A stretch of 50,746 bases of DNA from Acinetobacter pecorum (GTDB lineage Bacteria; Pseudomonadota; Gammaproteobacteria; Pseudomonadales; Moraxellaceae): assembly GCF_014837015.1 (NCBI RefSeq), contig NZ_JACSPT010000019.1, forward strand, positions 1 through 50,746, given 5' to 3'. The notes under the pieces are model-generated. The model did no database searches, had not been told where the DNA came from, and worked only from the letters and a program-made list of their open reading frames with translations. Each line of letters begins with the position of its first letter. Position 1 is the first letter of the stretch. A program made the translations under genes and the position numbers. Shown piece by piece: positions 24,300 through 31,107 of this stretch.

Positions 24300-24572
24300 A
24301 TGACTGAAGAACTAGGAACAGAAACAGAAACAGAAACAGAAACAGAAACAGAAGGAAAGGTATTAGATCGCAGAAAAAGATATAGAAAAAAGCCTACTAC
24401 CAAAACTCCACTATCAGTTTATTTCAATATGGATGTTCCTGAAGATGTTGAAGCATTGGAAGCCTTAGAATATTTAAAAGATATTTATGGCGGGGAAAAA
24501 CAAGGAAAAAGTGTAGCAGTCAAAGAAGTTTTAAGAATTTTCTATAAACAATTGCAAGAAAAAAAAGCCTGA
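24300..24572 (+). CDS. small plasmid protein with Thr-Glu repeat, possible ribbon-helix-helix
   Basis: This 90-aa protein begins MTEELG and then has six Thr-Glu pairs encoded by six perfect ACAGAA units. After a basic linker (RRKRYRKKPTTK) comes a strand and two helices (LSVYFNMD ... EDVEALEALEYLKDIYGG ... SVAVKEVLRIFYKQLQ), which could be a ribbon-helix-helix-like DNA-binding fold. A GTCCAC-type operator lies just upstream, so it is a second candidate, besides the 5721-6107 product, for the factor binding that motif. The family is not recognised. A strong terminator follows. Confidence 0.6.
   Translation: MTEELGTETETETETETEGKVLDRRKRYRKKPTTKTPLSVYFNMDVPEDVEALEALEYLKDIYGGEKQGKSVAVKEVLRIFYKQLQEKKA
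24318..24353 (+). repeat. six in-frame ACAGAA hexanucleotide repeats
   Basis: Six uninterrupted copies encode (Thr-Glu)6. Slippage would change copy number without shifting the frame, altering the length of the acidic N-terminal tail. Confidence 0.9.
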
Positions 24573-24598
24573 TTTAATCAGGCTTTTTTTTCTTGCAA
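24552..24598. terminator. 47-bp perfect palindrome, bidirectional terminator
   Basis: Arms of 23 bp around one central base: TTGCAAG, eight A, GCCTGATT, then the exact inverse. It separates convergent genes and provides A and T tracts on both sides. The perfection over 23 bp is greater than usual for a terminator. Confidence 0.85.
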
Positions 24599-24602
24599 AA
24601 AC

Positions 24603-24923
24603 TTAGGACTTTTTAACTGTAGTGACTAACTTGTCATCTACATAAAGATAAACTCTTTTATTATGTGTATAAGATGAAATTTTAGGTTGTCCTTCTCCCC
24701 CTCCAACAGATCCATCTTGATTACTGCTGACGAATGAACAGTGAGGAAAGCCTTTACCTTTAGCCAGATCTTTTTTTACGTCACTAATTGTAGACTGACA
24801 TTCAGAAACATTAAGACCGCCAGCAAAGCACATAAAAGCACGACAGCCATAATTTTCATCTTTAGCTGCAACTAAGGCAGATGCACTAGCTAAAGTTAAA
24901 CCTAAAATAAATTTTTTATACAC
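24603..24923 (-). CDS. TrbM-like secreted protein
   Basis: This 106-aa protein has a signal peptide (MYKKFILGLTLASASALVAA). The mature N-terminal part is Cys-rich (YGCRAFMCFAGGLNVSECQSTI ... FPHCSFV), resembling TrbM of IncP-type conjugation systems, a periplasmic protein of unknown mechanism. It faces the 90-aa gene convergently. It probably forms a unit with the following minus-strand gene upstream at 24935. Confidence in the TrbM link rests on the pattern of Cys and Gly residues only. Confidence 0.6.
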   Translation of the reverse strand: MYKKFILGLTLASASALVAAKDENYGCRAFMCFAGGLNVSECQSTISDVKKDLAKGKGFPHCSFVSSNQDGSVGGGEGQPKISSYTHNKRVYLYVDDKLVTTVKKS

Positions 24924-24934
24924 AAGTAGTCACT

Positions 24935-25207
24935 CTATTTAGATGAGTTTTCCAGTACGAATAACTTGCCTTCAAAGTTTAGAGATATTGTTTTGGCATT
25001 GCTGCACATTGAATAAATCTCTTGAATCAAGAAGGGTAAATTCCGTGTGAATCGAATTTTTCCTGATGCGGTATGAATGACGTGATCAACATCATTTACT
25101 TTAACAGTCACAAAATATTGGAACTGTTCGTTCATACCAATTTCAACACCATAGTTATTGGCGTTGAAGTCATCGACTGTTTTCAAGTCATTCATCGTTA
25201 AAGCCAT
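24935..25207 (-). CDS. hypothetical 90-aa protein
   Basis: A short soluble protein with a central beta region (FQYFVTVKVNDVDHVIHTASG), a helix (RNLPFLIQEIYSMC) and a final strand. No family is recognised. It is 11 bp upstream of the TrbM-like gene and probably co-transcribed with it. The outline resembles the product of 23495-23773. The iteron region begins about 390 bp upstream. Confidence 0.5.
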   Translation of the reverse strand: MALTMNDLKTVDDFNANNYGVEIGMNEQFQYFVTVKVNDVDHVIHTASGKIRFTRNLPFLIQEIYSMCSNAKTISLNFEGKLFVLENSSK

Positions 25208-25599
25208 TTCTGCAAGATCCCTAGTTTTTTAAAAGTGAAGTACGGATTCTTACAAAATATAATTAATTTAAAAATGTAACTGAAGTGTAACTGTGTGTAA
25301 AAGACACAAAAACAACAATTATTTTTAAACGCTTTTAATATATATCAAAAAGTTTAAAGCTTTAATGAAATATTTAAAACTTTTGTAAAAAGTTTGTATA
25401 TATCAAAGCTCATATTTTTTTTAGATCCCTTCCCTTTTTGTCATGTAAATATCACTTTAATAATCTTCTAAACATTTCTAAAAACTTTTTAAAAAAAACT
25501 AGAATCAGGTTTAAAAAGAGTTTAGATAAAGTTTAGGATTGTTTAGTACAGTTTAAGAGCCTTAATTTCTTTTTGTAAAACATAAGTTTGCAAGCCTAT

Positions 25600-25721
25600 A
25601 ACTATACGTTTTGTCGCTATAACTATACGTTTTGTCGCTATAACTATACGTTTTGTCGCTACAACTATACGTTTTGTCGCTACAACTATACGTTTTGTCA
25701 CATATCTATACGTTTTGTCGT
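25600..25721 (+). repeat. six tandem iterons, unit AACTATACGTTTTGTCGC
   Basis: The 18-bp core repeats with 21-bp spacing (about two helical turns) at 25600, 25621, 25642, 25663, 25684 and, with a 20-bp step, 25704. The last two copies carry one or two changes. Even phasing fits cooperative initiator binding on one face of the DNA. Confidence 0.93.
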
Positions 25722-25858
25722 AAATAATCCACAAGCTTATCAACAGAATACAAAAAATGGCTAAATTTTTCTTAAAAATCAGTAATTAGTTAGGTGTTTA
25801 GCTCTAACTTATTATATTTTTGCGTATTTTTTAGCCTTAATCCATGCTGCACTCTCAA

Positions 25859-25907
25859 AACTATACGTTTTGTCGCAACTTCCCCGCATAACTATACGTT
25901 TTGTCGC
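25859..25907 (+). repeat. two further iterons
   Basis: Exact 18-bp copies of AACTATACGTTTTGTCGC at 25859-25876 and 25890-25907, start to start 31 bp apart. Confidence 0.9.
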
Positions 25908-26069
25908 AAACCTGCGATTATGCGTACTGGATACGATTATATATATTTTTCAGGAATTAACTAGATTCTTGCAAATCTAATAAGTTATTGTTTTATATGA
26001 ATAATTATATTAAAGAACGATTTTTATTTTTTGGTGCTAAAAAAGATATTTGTATAGGCTTAAAATCAT

Positions 26070-26185
26070 AACTATACGTTTTGTCGCATCGTAAGTAATT
26101 GATATTTATATAATAGTTATAAATATTCAAAATTGAATATTTTTTATCTGGTTTTTGTGTTAAAAATAGCCATACGTTTTGTCGC
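26070..26185 (+). repeat. two outlying iterons near the initiator gene
   Basis: An exact copy lies at 26070-26087 and a copy with changed first bases (AGCCATACGTTTTGTCGC) at 26168-26185. Being 210-330 bp upstream of the initiator start, they could contribute to autorepression or plasmid handcuffing. Confidence 0.8.
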
Positions 26186-26395
26186 AACGTAACTAATTGA
26201 AATAAAACAAAATACTTAAAAAGGAAAAACATTTATTTTTTTTATACTACTACAGGGGTATAAAGTAATTTTACTGATTTTTAATAAATATATATTTTAA
26301 AAACAATATCTTATAATCTTATTTAATAACCATACTTGATAAATATACTTGTATAGTTATAATGATTTCAAGAGGAATAACGGATTTACAAAAAA

Positions 26396-27601
26396 ATGCA
26401 GAAAATTATTGGCTCACAAGGCTTAGAGGACTATACACAATCAAATACAAGGGCAAAATTGACCGATTTAGTTGTGACCCGCAATGATTTTCCTACTGCC
26501 AGATATAGCATTGATCTCAATCTTGAGAAGCTTATGTACTGTGCAATGATCATCGTAAGAAAGAATGAGCTTCAAAATAAGACCTCAATTACTCATGACG
26601 ACTTCATTTATGTGAGTAGCGAAAACTTTGGAGAATTGACTTCCCCAATGGCTAGAAAGGAAGTGCTTACAGCAACAGATAAACGTGAAATTCAGAGAAA
26701 TGCTGAAACTGCTTTAAAACGTATTTATACAAAATTTGATAACCCAACTATGTTGGTTAAAGATGGGGAATCTGACGAACCTGCTAAAGTTCCGATGATG
26801 ACTTATTGCCATTATGACAAAGCAACTAAATGTATTAAGGTCAGATTTGCAAAAGAATTTTTTGAATATTTCTATGATCTAGTTAAGAAAGTAGATGAAA
26901 AAACTAAGTCATTTAGTAGCCATGAACTGAAGCATATTATCTTATTTAATTCGAGCTATTCCCTTCGTTTGTATAGGATCTTAATGAGCTATATGTGGCG
27001 TACATCAGAGGTCACTATTGATCTGGAAGAATTAAGATGGATGCTTGAATGTGAGGATAAATATAAAGAGTTGGCCAATTTTAAAAGCCGTGTTTTGAAT
27101 GTAGCTCAGGATGAAATTAACGAACTTAGTAATATTAATGTCAGTTTTGAGAACGTAAAAAATGGAAAGGAAGTAGTTGCTATTAAGTTCATTTTTAACT
27201 TGAAAACTGAATATAAAGAGCAAGGACACATCAAATTTATAGATAAAATGAAAAAGGGCTATCTGGCTGCTGCAATTCCATTTAGTGATGATGGATCACA
27301 CTTTAAAGCACCTGATCGTATTAAGCATTTCAAACAACCAGTAAAAGTATCTCCAAAGCAAATCAGCACCTTAGTAAATTGCAAAGAATTTTTACTAGAT
27401 TATGGATATTTCTTAGGTAATTTAGACGAGGATACTTCTAAGGTAATCATGAGAACTCTATTAACTGAAAAGTTAGATAAGCTTAATGCTCATAAGCCGA
27501 TAGATATGGATTATTACTTCTGGTTACAGGCAAAACGAGGGATTATTACTAATAGCAATAATGATAAGAAGGACGATCAGGACACAGACTATCAGGATTA
27601 A
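26396..27601 (+). CDS. repB: Rep_3-family replication initiator
   Basis: This 401-aa protein binds the iterons and starts plasmid replication. It carries the Rep_3 winged-helix pair: first domain about residues 28-170 (NDFPTARYSIDLNLEKLMYCAMIIVRKNEL ... RFAKEFFEYFYDL), second about 175-270 (FSSHELKHIILFNSSYSLRLYRILMSY). An extra C-terminal region makes it somewhat longer than many Acinetobacter Rep_3 proteins. The AGAGGA ribosome-like site is about 19 bases from the ATG, further than ideal, so the true start or a weak initiation rate is uncertain. Confidence 0.92.
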   Translation: MQKIIGSQGLEDYTQSNTRAKLTDLVVTRNDFPTARYSIDLNLEKLMYCAMIIVRKNELQNKTSITHDDFIYVSSENFGELTSPMARKEVLTATDKREIQRNAETALKRIYTKFDNPTMLVKDGESDEPAKVPMMTYCHYDKATKCIKVRFAKEFFEYFYDLVKKVDEKTKSFSSHELKHIILFNSSYSLRLYRILMSYMWRTSEVTIDLEELRWMLECEDKYKELANFKSRVLNVAQDEINELSNINVSFENVKNGKEVVAIKFIFNLKTEYKEQGHIKFIDKMKKGYLAAAIPFSDDGSHFKAPDRIKHFKQPVKVSPKQISTLVNCKEFLLDYGYFLGNLDEDTSKVIMRTLLTEKLDKLNAHKPIDMDYYFWLQAKRGIITNSNNDKKDDQDTDYQD

Positions 27602-27617
27602 TATCTAAAAAGCATAC

Positions 27618-27666
27618 CCACCATATTATCTTAAACAGACTTCGCTAATTTAAGACAATATGGTGG
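27618..27666 (+). terminator. long hairpin after the initiator gene
   Basis: CCACCATATT-A-TCTTAAA pairs with TTTAAGA-C-AATATGGTGG with a single internal mismatch (stem of about 18 bp). It has no strong T run, so it may terminate or protect the rep message. Confidence 0.6.
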
Positions 27667-27766
27667 TTCAATTTAAAACCTTCAAAAACTCTTATTAATC
27701 TATATAAAAATTATCTTTTCTGTTCGCATCCAAATAGTAAAATTTAATAATTAGCCAGTTAATACC

Positions 27767-27780
27767 TTAGTCATGACTAA
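27767..27780. promoter_or_regulatory. TTAGTCATGACTAA palindrome
   Basis: Exact 14-bp copy about 165 bp after repB. It has no clear promoter beside it, so it may serve as a partition-type binding site rather than a simple operator. Confidence 0.65.
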
Positions 27781-28028
27781 ATATGTATGTTTAGCCTAAG
27801 TGGAATATTTTACCATTTTTTTAGAATATTAATTTACACCCATATAATAAAAACAATAACTTAATCTTAATGTTTCCCAAAATTTGGCCAAACCTGTAAT
27901 ATTTTGTCAATAAATTTAGTTTGATAAGTTTTAAGTATTTAGTTTTTGCCTTACCTACCCCTAAATTTTTTAGTTTTCTATGCTATCTGGTCGCCACCCA
28001 TGCGGGCTGGCTTTAGGTATCCCATTTT

Positions 28029-28190
28029 AGATCAAAGGGGAGCAGTTTATTTTCTACGGTCGCTATTTAAAAAGCACAGCTTTTTAAAGCTCGCTTGAAA
28101 ATCAACGGTAATCAGGGAGGGAAGGTTTTGCTTTTTCCATAGTTCGCAAAGTAGACACTTTGCTCTGATATATCTTCATGGGATCTAGTG
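28029..28190 (-). repeat. structured intergenic repeat, copy 3 of 3 (inverted, shorter)
   Basis: On the minus strand it matches the 3' two thirds of copies 1 and 2, including both hairpins and the segment CCTGATTACCGTTGATTTTC. It diverges beyond the hairpin at its outer end. With copy 2 it brackets the replication block, in inverse orientation. Confidence 0.8.
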
Positions 28191-28199
28191 CATCATTTT

Positions 28200-28217
28200 C
28201 CTTAGTCATGACTAAGG
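28200..28217. promoter_or_regulatory. TTAGTCATGACTAA palindrome (18-bp version)
   Basis: CCTTAGTCATGACTAAGG is perfectly symmetrical over 18 bp. It follows the structured repeat and lies about 210 bp before the first promoter cassette. Confidence 0.65.
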
Positions 28218-28407
28218 GGGAAACAATTTTTCATCTTGCGTCCTTTAAGCTCATTTTAGCGTGTTTTTGGGGTTGGTGTGGGGGTATTAGACATAAGGTG
28301 AAAAAAGGCTGTCAGCAGCCTAAGAATTGAAAATATAAGCATTATAAAAGCAGACCAGACAAAATAATTAACTACCTATTTTTTATATATTTTTATCATT
28401 AAAAAAA

Positions 28408-28500
28408 TTAGTCATGACTAAGTTTTTGCTTGAAAGTCCACAGGTGGACTGATATAATGATTTTATCAGGACGCATCGGGCGACCTGAAATAAAACAGGT
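28408..28500 (+). promoter_or_regulatory. promoter cassette A with two operators
   Basis: In order: TTAGTCATGACTAA (28408-28421), -35 TTGAAA (28430-28435), operator GTCCACAGGTGGAC (28436-28449) in a 17-bp spacer, -10 TATAAT (28453-28458), then a leader with a hairpin-forming CAGG...CCTG and CAGGT near the start codon. The 65 bp from the operator to the leader end are identical in cassettes B and C. Confidence 0.85.
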
Positions 28501-28508
28501 ATTTAAAC

Positions 28509-29027
28509 ATGAAACATTTTTCATCAGTTACATCATTAGACGAGTTAAAACTTCAGTACAAAAAACTAGCTTTTAAAAATCATCCTGATCGTGGCGGTAA
28601 AACCGAAGTAATGCAGGAAATTAACAGCGAATATGAACAGCTTTTAAATCGTATTATTAATGAAGCATCAAAAGATCAGTATCAAGACAGTTCCGAAAAT
28701 GGTCGTGGTTTCTGGTCAAGCCGTTCAGAACATTCTGAAGTTGAGAAAAAAGTAAAACAGGCTATTGATGCAATTATCAATCTGGATGGTTTAGATATTG
28801 AAATTATTGGCGTTTGGGTTTGGGTTTCTGGCGACACTAAGCAGCACAAAGAAAAATTAAAAGAAGCGGGTTTTGTCTGGAATCGAGTGCAATGTAAATG
28901 GGTGTTCATTGGTAAAAAATCCAATGGTCGGGGCAGAATGACTTTAGATCAAATGCGAGAGTTACACGGCAGCCAGAAAGTTAAAAAAACCAGAATGACA
29001 GAAGAAAGACAGCTTTTAACAGCTTAA
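28509..29027 (+). CDS. small DnaJ-like (J-domain) protein
   Basis: The N-terminal 60 residues of this 172-aa protein form a J domain with the HPD signature at 25-27 (LAFKNHPDRGGKTEVMQEINSEYEQL), the motif that stimulates DnaK ATPase. The C-terminal part (about 85-172) has no Gly/Phe or zinc region; it contains EIIGVWVWVSGDTKQHKEKLKEAGFVWNRVQCKWVF, a compact domain of unknown role. It is probably a plasmid co-chaperone that directs host DnaK to a plasmid or conjugation target. It is the first of three small genes driven by cassettes A, B and C. A GAAA-loop terminator follows. Confidence 0.8.
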   Translation: MKHFSSVTSLDELKLQYKKLAFKNHPDRGGKTEVMQEINSEYEQLLNRIINEASKDQYQDSSENGRGFWSSRSEHSEVEKKVKQAIDAIINLDGLDIEIIGVWVWVSGDTKQHKEKLKEAGFVWNRVQCKWVFIGKKSNGRGRMTLDQMRELHGSQKVKKTRMTEERQLLTA

Positions 29028-29033
29028 TGAAGA

Positions 29034-29057
29034 AGTCCCCGAAAGGGGGCTTTTTTT
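29034..29057 (+). terminator. hairpin terminator after the J-domain gene
   Basis: GTCCCC-GAAA-GGGGGC followed by seven T. Confidence 0.85.
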
Positions 29058-29066
29058 ATCAATATT

Positions 29067-29160
29067 CTTAGTCATGACTAAGATTTTTATTGAATGTCCA
29101 CAGGTGGACTGATATAATGATTTTATCAGGACGCATCGGGCGACCTGAAATAAAACAGGT
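29067..29160 (+). promoter_or_regulatory. promoter cassette B with two operators
   Basis: CTTAGTCATGACTAAG (29067-29082), -35 TTGAAT (29090-29095), GTCCACAGGTGGAC (29096-29109), -10 TATAAT (29113-29118), and the same leader as cassette A. It drives the 87-aa gene. Confidence 0.85.
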
Positions 29161-29167
29161 ATTAATT

Positions 29168-29431
29168 ATGCGAGCTTCAGTAGTAGCAATATTTACAAAC
29201 TATCCTACAGGTAAACTGGTTCATTTTTGCGGTCATGAGGTTTTAACTGGATCTAACTATAATATCTGGTTTCCAATCTTTGATGAAAAAACACTATTCC
29301 AAGAAATTGAAAAAATCATGATTAATTGCCGAGTAGCCCACAATGTTACTCATATTGAAAGAATCAGAAGGGGCGACAATGAAAACGGTTATTTTGAAGA
29401 TTATAGAATCACTTATAACTTAGCTGTTTAA
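29168..29431 (+). CDS. hypothetical 87-aa protein under cassette B
   Basis: No family is recognised. The protein is soluble, with an N-terminal strand region (RASVVAIFTNYPTGKLVHFCGHEVLTG), a helix (EKTLFQEIEKIMINCRVAH) and a final strand pair. I start at 29168 (MRASVV), because the upstream in-frame ATG would translate the promoter cassette itself; CAGGT lies seven bases upstream of the chosen start. It shares its promoter type with the J-domain and DUF6573-like genes and is followed by a terminator. Confidence 0.7.
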   Translation: MRASVVAIFTNYPTGKLVHFCGHEVLTGSNYNIWFPIFDEKTLFQEIEKIMINCRVAHNVTHIERIRRGDNENGYFEDYRITYNLAV

Positions 29432-29435
29432 GGCA

Positions 29436-29460
29436 AACCTCCCATAATGGGAGGTTTTTT
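29436..29460 (+). terminator. hairpin terminator
   Basis: AACCTCCCA-TAA-TGGGAGGTT with a T run. It follows the 87-aa gene. Confidence 0.88.
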
Positions 29461-29693
29461 ATTGGGGGCAGTTTTTTTGGTTTTTAGCTTGTCTAAAAAA
29501 CATAAAAAATTGTCTATCTGTTCTGCTTTATATACGCTCATTTTGGCCTGTTTAGGTTTGTGCTGGGATTAAACTAACTTCATATATAAAAAAGGCTGTC
29601 AGAAGCCTAAGAATCGCAAATAAGAACATCTGAAAAGCAGTTTAGCCAGGTATTAAAACAGATATTTTTCTACTCAATTTTCCCTATAAAAAA

Positions 29694-29786
29694 TTAGTCA
29701 TGACTAAGCTTTTGCTTGAAAGTCCACAGGTGGACTGATATAATGATTTTATCAGGACGCATCGGGCGACCTGAAATAAAACAGGT
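29694..29786 (+). promoter_or_regulatory. promoter cassette C with two operators
   Basis: TTAGTCATGACTAA (29694-29707), -35 TTGAAA (29716-29721), GTCCACAGGTGGAC (29722-29735), -10 TATAAT (29739-29744), and the same leader as A and B. The preceding 29460-29693 has no gene; part of it (29517-29625) is a diverged copy of 28230-28345. Confidence 0.85.
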
Positions 29787-29794
29787 TAAAAATC

Positions 29795-30175
29795 ATGGAA
29801 CAATACATTTCAGTTTACACACGTCAGCAAGCCATTGAAGAAGGTTTTCTAGTTGCAATCAATTCTCTTAGTCCTAAATTAGATGGACTTGCAAAAGAAC
29901 ATTATAAGCATCCTATCTGCTTCACTTCTGCGCTTTGGGCGGTAGTTGATAAGGCTGTAAAAAATGAAAAATGGCTTAATGACTTAGAGGGCGTTATTCA
30001 TGACATTTTATGGATGAGCCGAGCATATAAGACACCCCTAAGCCCTAGTGCGGTACGTTTTACAGTGATTATCACAGGCGCAGGTCGCAAGAGAAATCAT
30101 ATTTTAGAATTGCACGTACATGGTGGAGATCAAGGAGAACCAGTCATAACAATTGGTTATCCTGAAGATTTTTAA
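29795..30175 (+). CDS. DUF6573-like protein
   Basis: This 126-aa protein fits the DUF6573 pattern seen on many plasmids: an N-terminal YTRQQAIEEGFLVAI segment, then HPICFTSALWAVVDKAV, and a C-terminal RFTVIITGAGRKRNHILELHVHGGDQGEPVITIGYPEDF. Its function is not known. It is soluble, without a signal peptide. It has its own copy of the promoter cassette and a terminator, so it is a single-gene unit in the same regulon as parA. Confidence 0.75.
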   Translation: MEQYISVYTRQQAIEEGFLVAINSLSPKLDGLAKEHYKHPICFTSALWAVVDKAVKNEKWLNDLEGVIHDILWMSRAYKTPLSPSAVRFTVIITGAGRKRNHILELHVHGGDQGEPVITIGYPEDF

Positions 30176-30181
30176 TTTACG

Positions 30182-30207
30182 TCCTCCCTTTATGGGAGGA
30201 TTTTTTT
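30182..30207 (+). terminator. hairpin terminator
   Basis: TCCTCCC-TTTAT-GGGAGGA followed by seven T. It separates the DUF6573-like gene from the parA promoter. Confidence 0.88.
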
Positions 30208-30218
30208 ATGATAAAAAA

Positions 30219-30310
30219 CTTAGTCATGACTAAGAAAATGCTTGCAATGTCCACAGGTGGACGTTAGAATATACAGCATAAGGACGCAATAGGGCGACCC
30301 TTAATAAGCC
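30219..30310 (+). promoter_or_regulatory. promoter cassette D (variant) in front of parA
   Basis: CTTAGTCATGACTAAG (30219-30234), -35 TTGCAA (30242-30247), GTCCACAGGTGGAC (30249-30262), -10 TAGAAT (30265-30270), spacing 17. The leader keeps GGACGCA...GGGCGACC but is otherwise diverged. This couples partition-gene expression to the same regulators. Confidence 0.82.
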
Positions 30311-30327
30311 ATTAAACTAGGTGAAAT

Positions 30328-31104
30328 ATGAAAAAAGTTGTTGCTTCAAATCAAAAGGGCGGTGTGGGGAAATCTGCAATCATTTGCCAGTATGCACACT
30401 ATTTGAATTCTTTGGGCTTACGTGTATTAGTCATTGATCTAGACCACCAGAAAAACACTACAAAAGCCTTGATTACTGGCGGGGCTGTGACTGTAGCTAA
30501 TGTATCTGCTTTCGACATGCTGACTAAAGAAGATCAAACTATTTCAAATCCTGAAGGCTTTACTTTGGTACAAGCAACACCAGAATTAACAGCTATTGAA
30601 AAAAATGGCACTTTGCATAATAGCTTTGCCACCAATTACCAGAAGTTTTTAAAATCAGTTGATTCTTTATTTGATGTTTGCCTGATTGATACCAATCCAA
30701 ATCCCGACATTCGCCAAGTGGCTTCATTGATTGTTAGTGACTATGTTCTAAGTCCAATTCAGTTGAATCAGGAAGCTATTGACGGCATTGGTGGATTACT
30801 GAAGCAGATCCAAGCAATTAATCAAAAGCTAAACCCAAATTTAAAATTAATCGGCATCCTTCCGAATATTGTTGAACCAACTCCATTCCAGAAAGACAAC
30901 CTAAAAGCTATTGTTCAGCATTTTTCAAAGTACCTGATCAAAAACTCAGACGGTAGCTATGCTTTCGTTAAAAAAACGACTGCAATCGCTGAAGCCCAAG
31001 CGCAAGGCATACCAACAAATAAATTGGGTAAAACTAGCGGTTTTACCGCATGGGCTGAATTAAAAACAGTTTTTGAAAGCATTAACAAGTTTATGGAGAT
31101 TTAA
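30328..31104 (+). CDS. parA: ParA/IncC-family partition ATPase
   Basis: This 258-aa Walker-type ATPase drives plasmid segregation with ParB. It has the deviant Walker A KGGVGKS (residues 10-16), a Walker A' DLDHQKNTTKAL and Walker B CLIDTNPNPD. It lacks an N-terminal DNA-binding extension, so it belongs to the short type (Ib or IncC-like). The ParB gene starts three bases after its stop, so the two form an operon under cassette D. Confidence 0.93.
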   Translation: MKKVVASNQKGGVGKSAIICQYAHYLNSLGLRVLVIDLDHQKNTTKALITGGAVTVANVSAFDMLTKEDQTISNPEGFTLVQATPELTAIEKNGTLHNSFATNYQKFLKSVDSLFDVCLIDTNPNPDIRQVASLIVSDYVLSPIQLNQEAIDGIGGLLKQIQAINQKLNPNLKLIGILPNIVEPTPFQKDNLKAIVQHFSKYLIKNSDGSYAFVKKTTAIAEAQAQGIPTNKLGKTSGFTAWAELKTVFESINKFMEI

Positions 31105-31107
31105 GGA

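Larger units (their letters stand above)
25208..26395. other. replication origin region (iteron-type oriV)
   Basis: This very AT-rich 1.2-kb region has no gene. It contains ten iterons: six tandem at 25600-25721, and single ones at 25859-25876, 25890-25907, 26070-26087 and 26168-26185. A DnaA-box-like stretch (TAATCCACA, TTATCAACA) lies at 25725-25746, next to the tandem array. This is the standard plan of a Rep_3 theta origin: iterons, DnaA sites and an AT-rich melting zone before the initiator gene. Confidence 0.8.
27602..28407. other. gene-free region between rep and the control block
   Basis: I see no gene. It holds a terminator (27618-27666), two TTAGTCATGACTAA palindromes (27767 and 28202), structured repeat copy 3 (28029-28190) and a small hairpin AGGCTG-TCAG-CAGCCT (28306-28321). 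The part near 28230-28345 is a diverged duplicate of 29517-29625, so the intergenic DNA was duplicated together with the promoter cassette. Confidence 0.6.

Noticed and set aside
25600..25721. possible CRISPR array
   Set aside because: Spacers would be only 3 bp, and the units match iterons of a Rep_3 origin beside the initiator gene.
25543..25743. minus-strand frame encoding a KRIVxAT repeat protein
   Set aside because: It is simply the iteron array read as protein; the 21-bp period gives a seven-residue repeat.
29090..29167. longer N-terminus for the 87-aa gene
   Set aside because: It would translate the promoter cassette, which is conserved at DNA level in front of unrelated genes.
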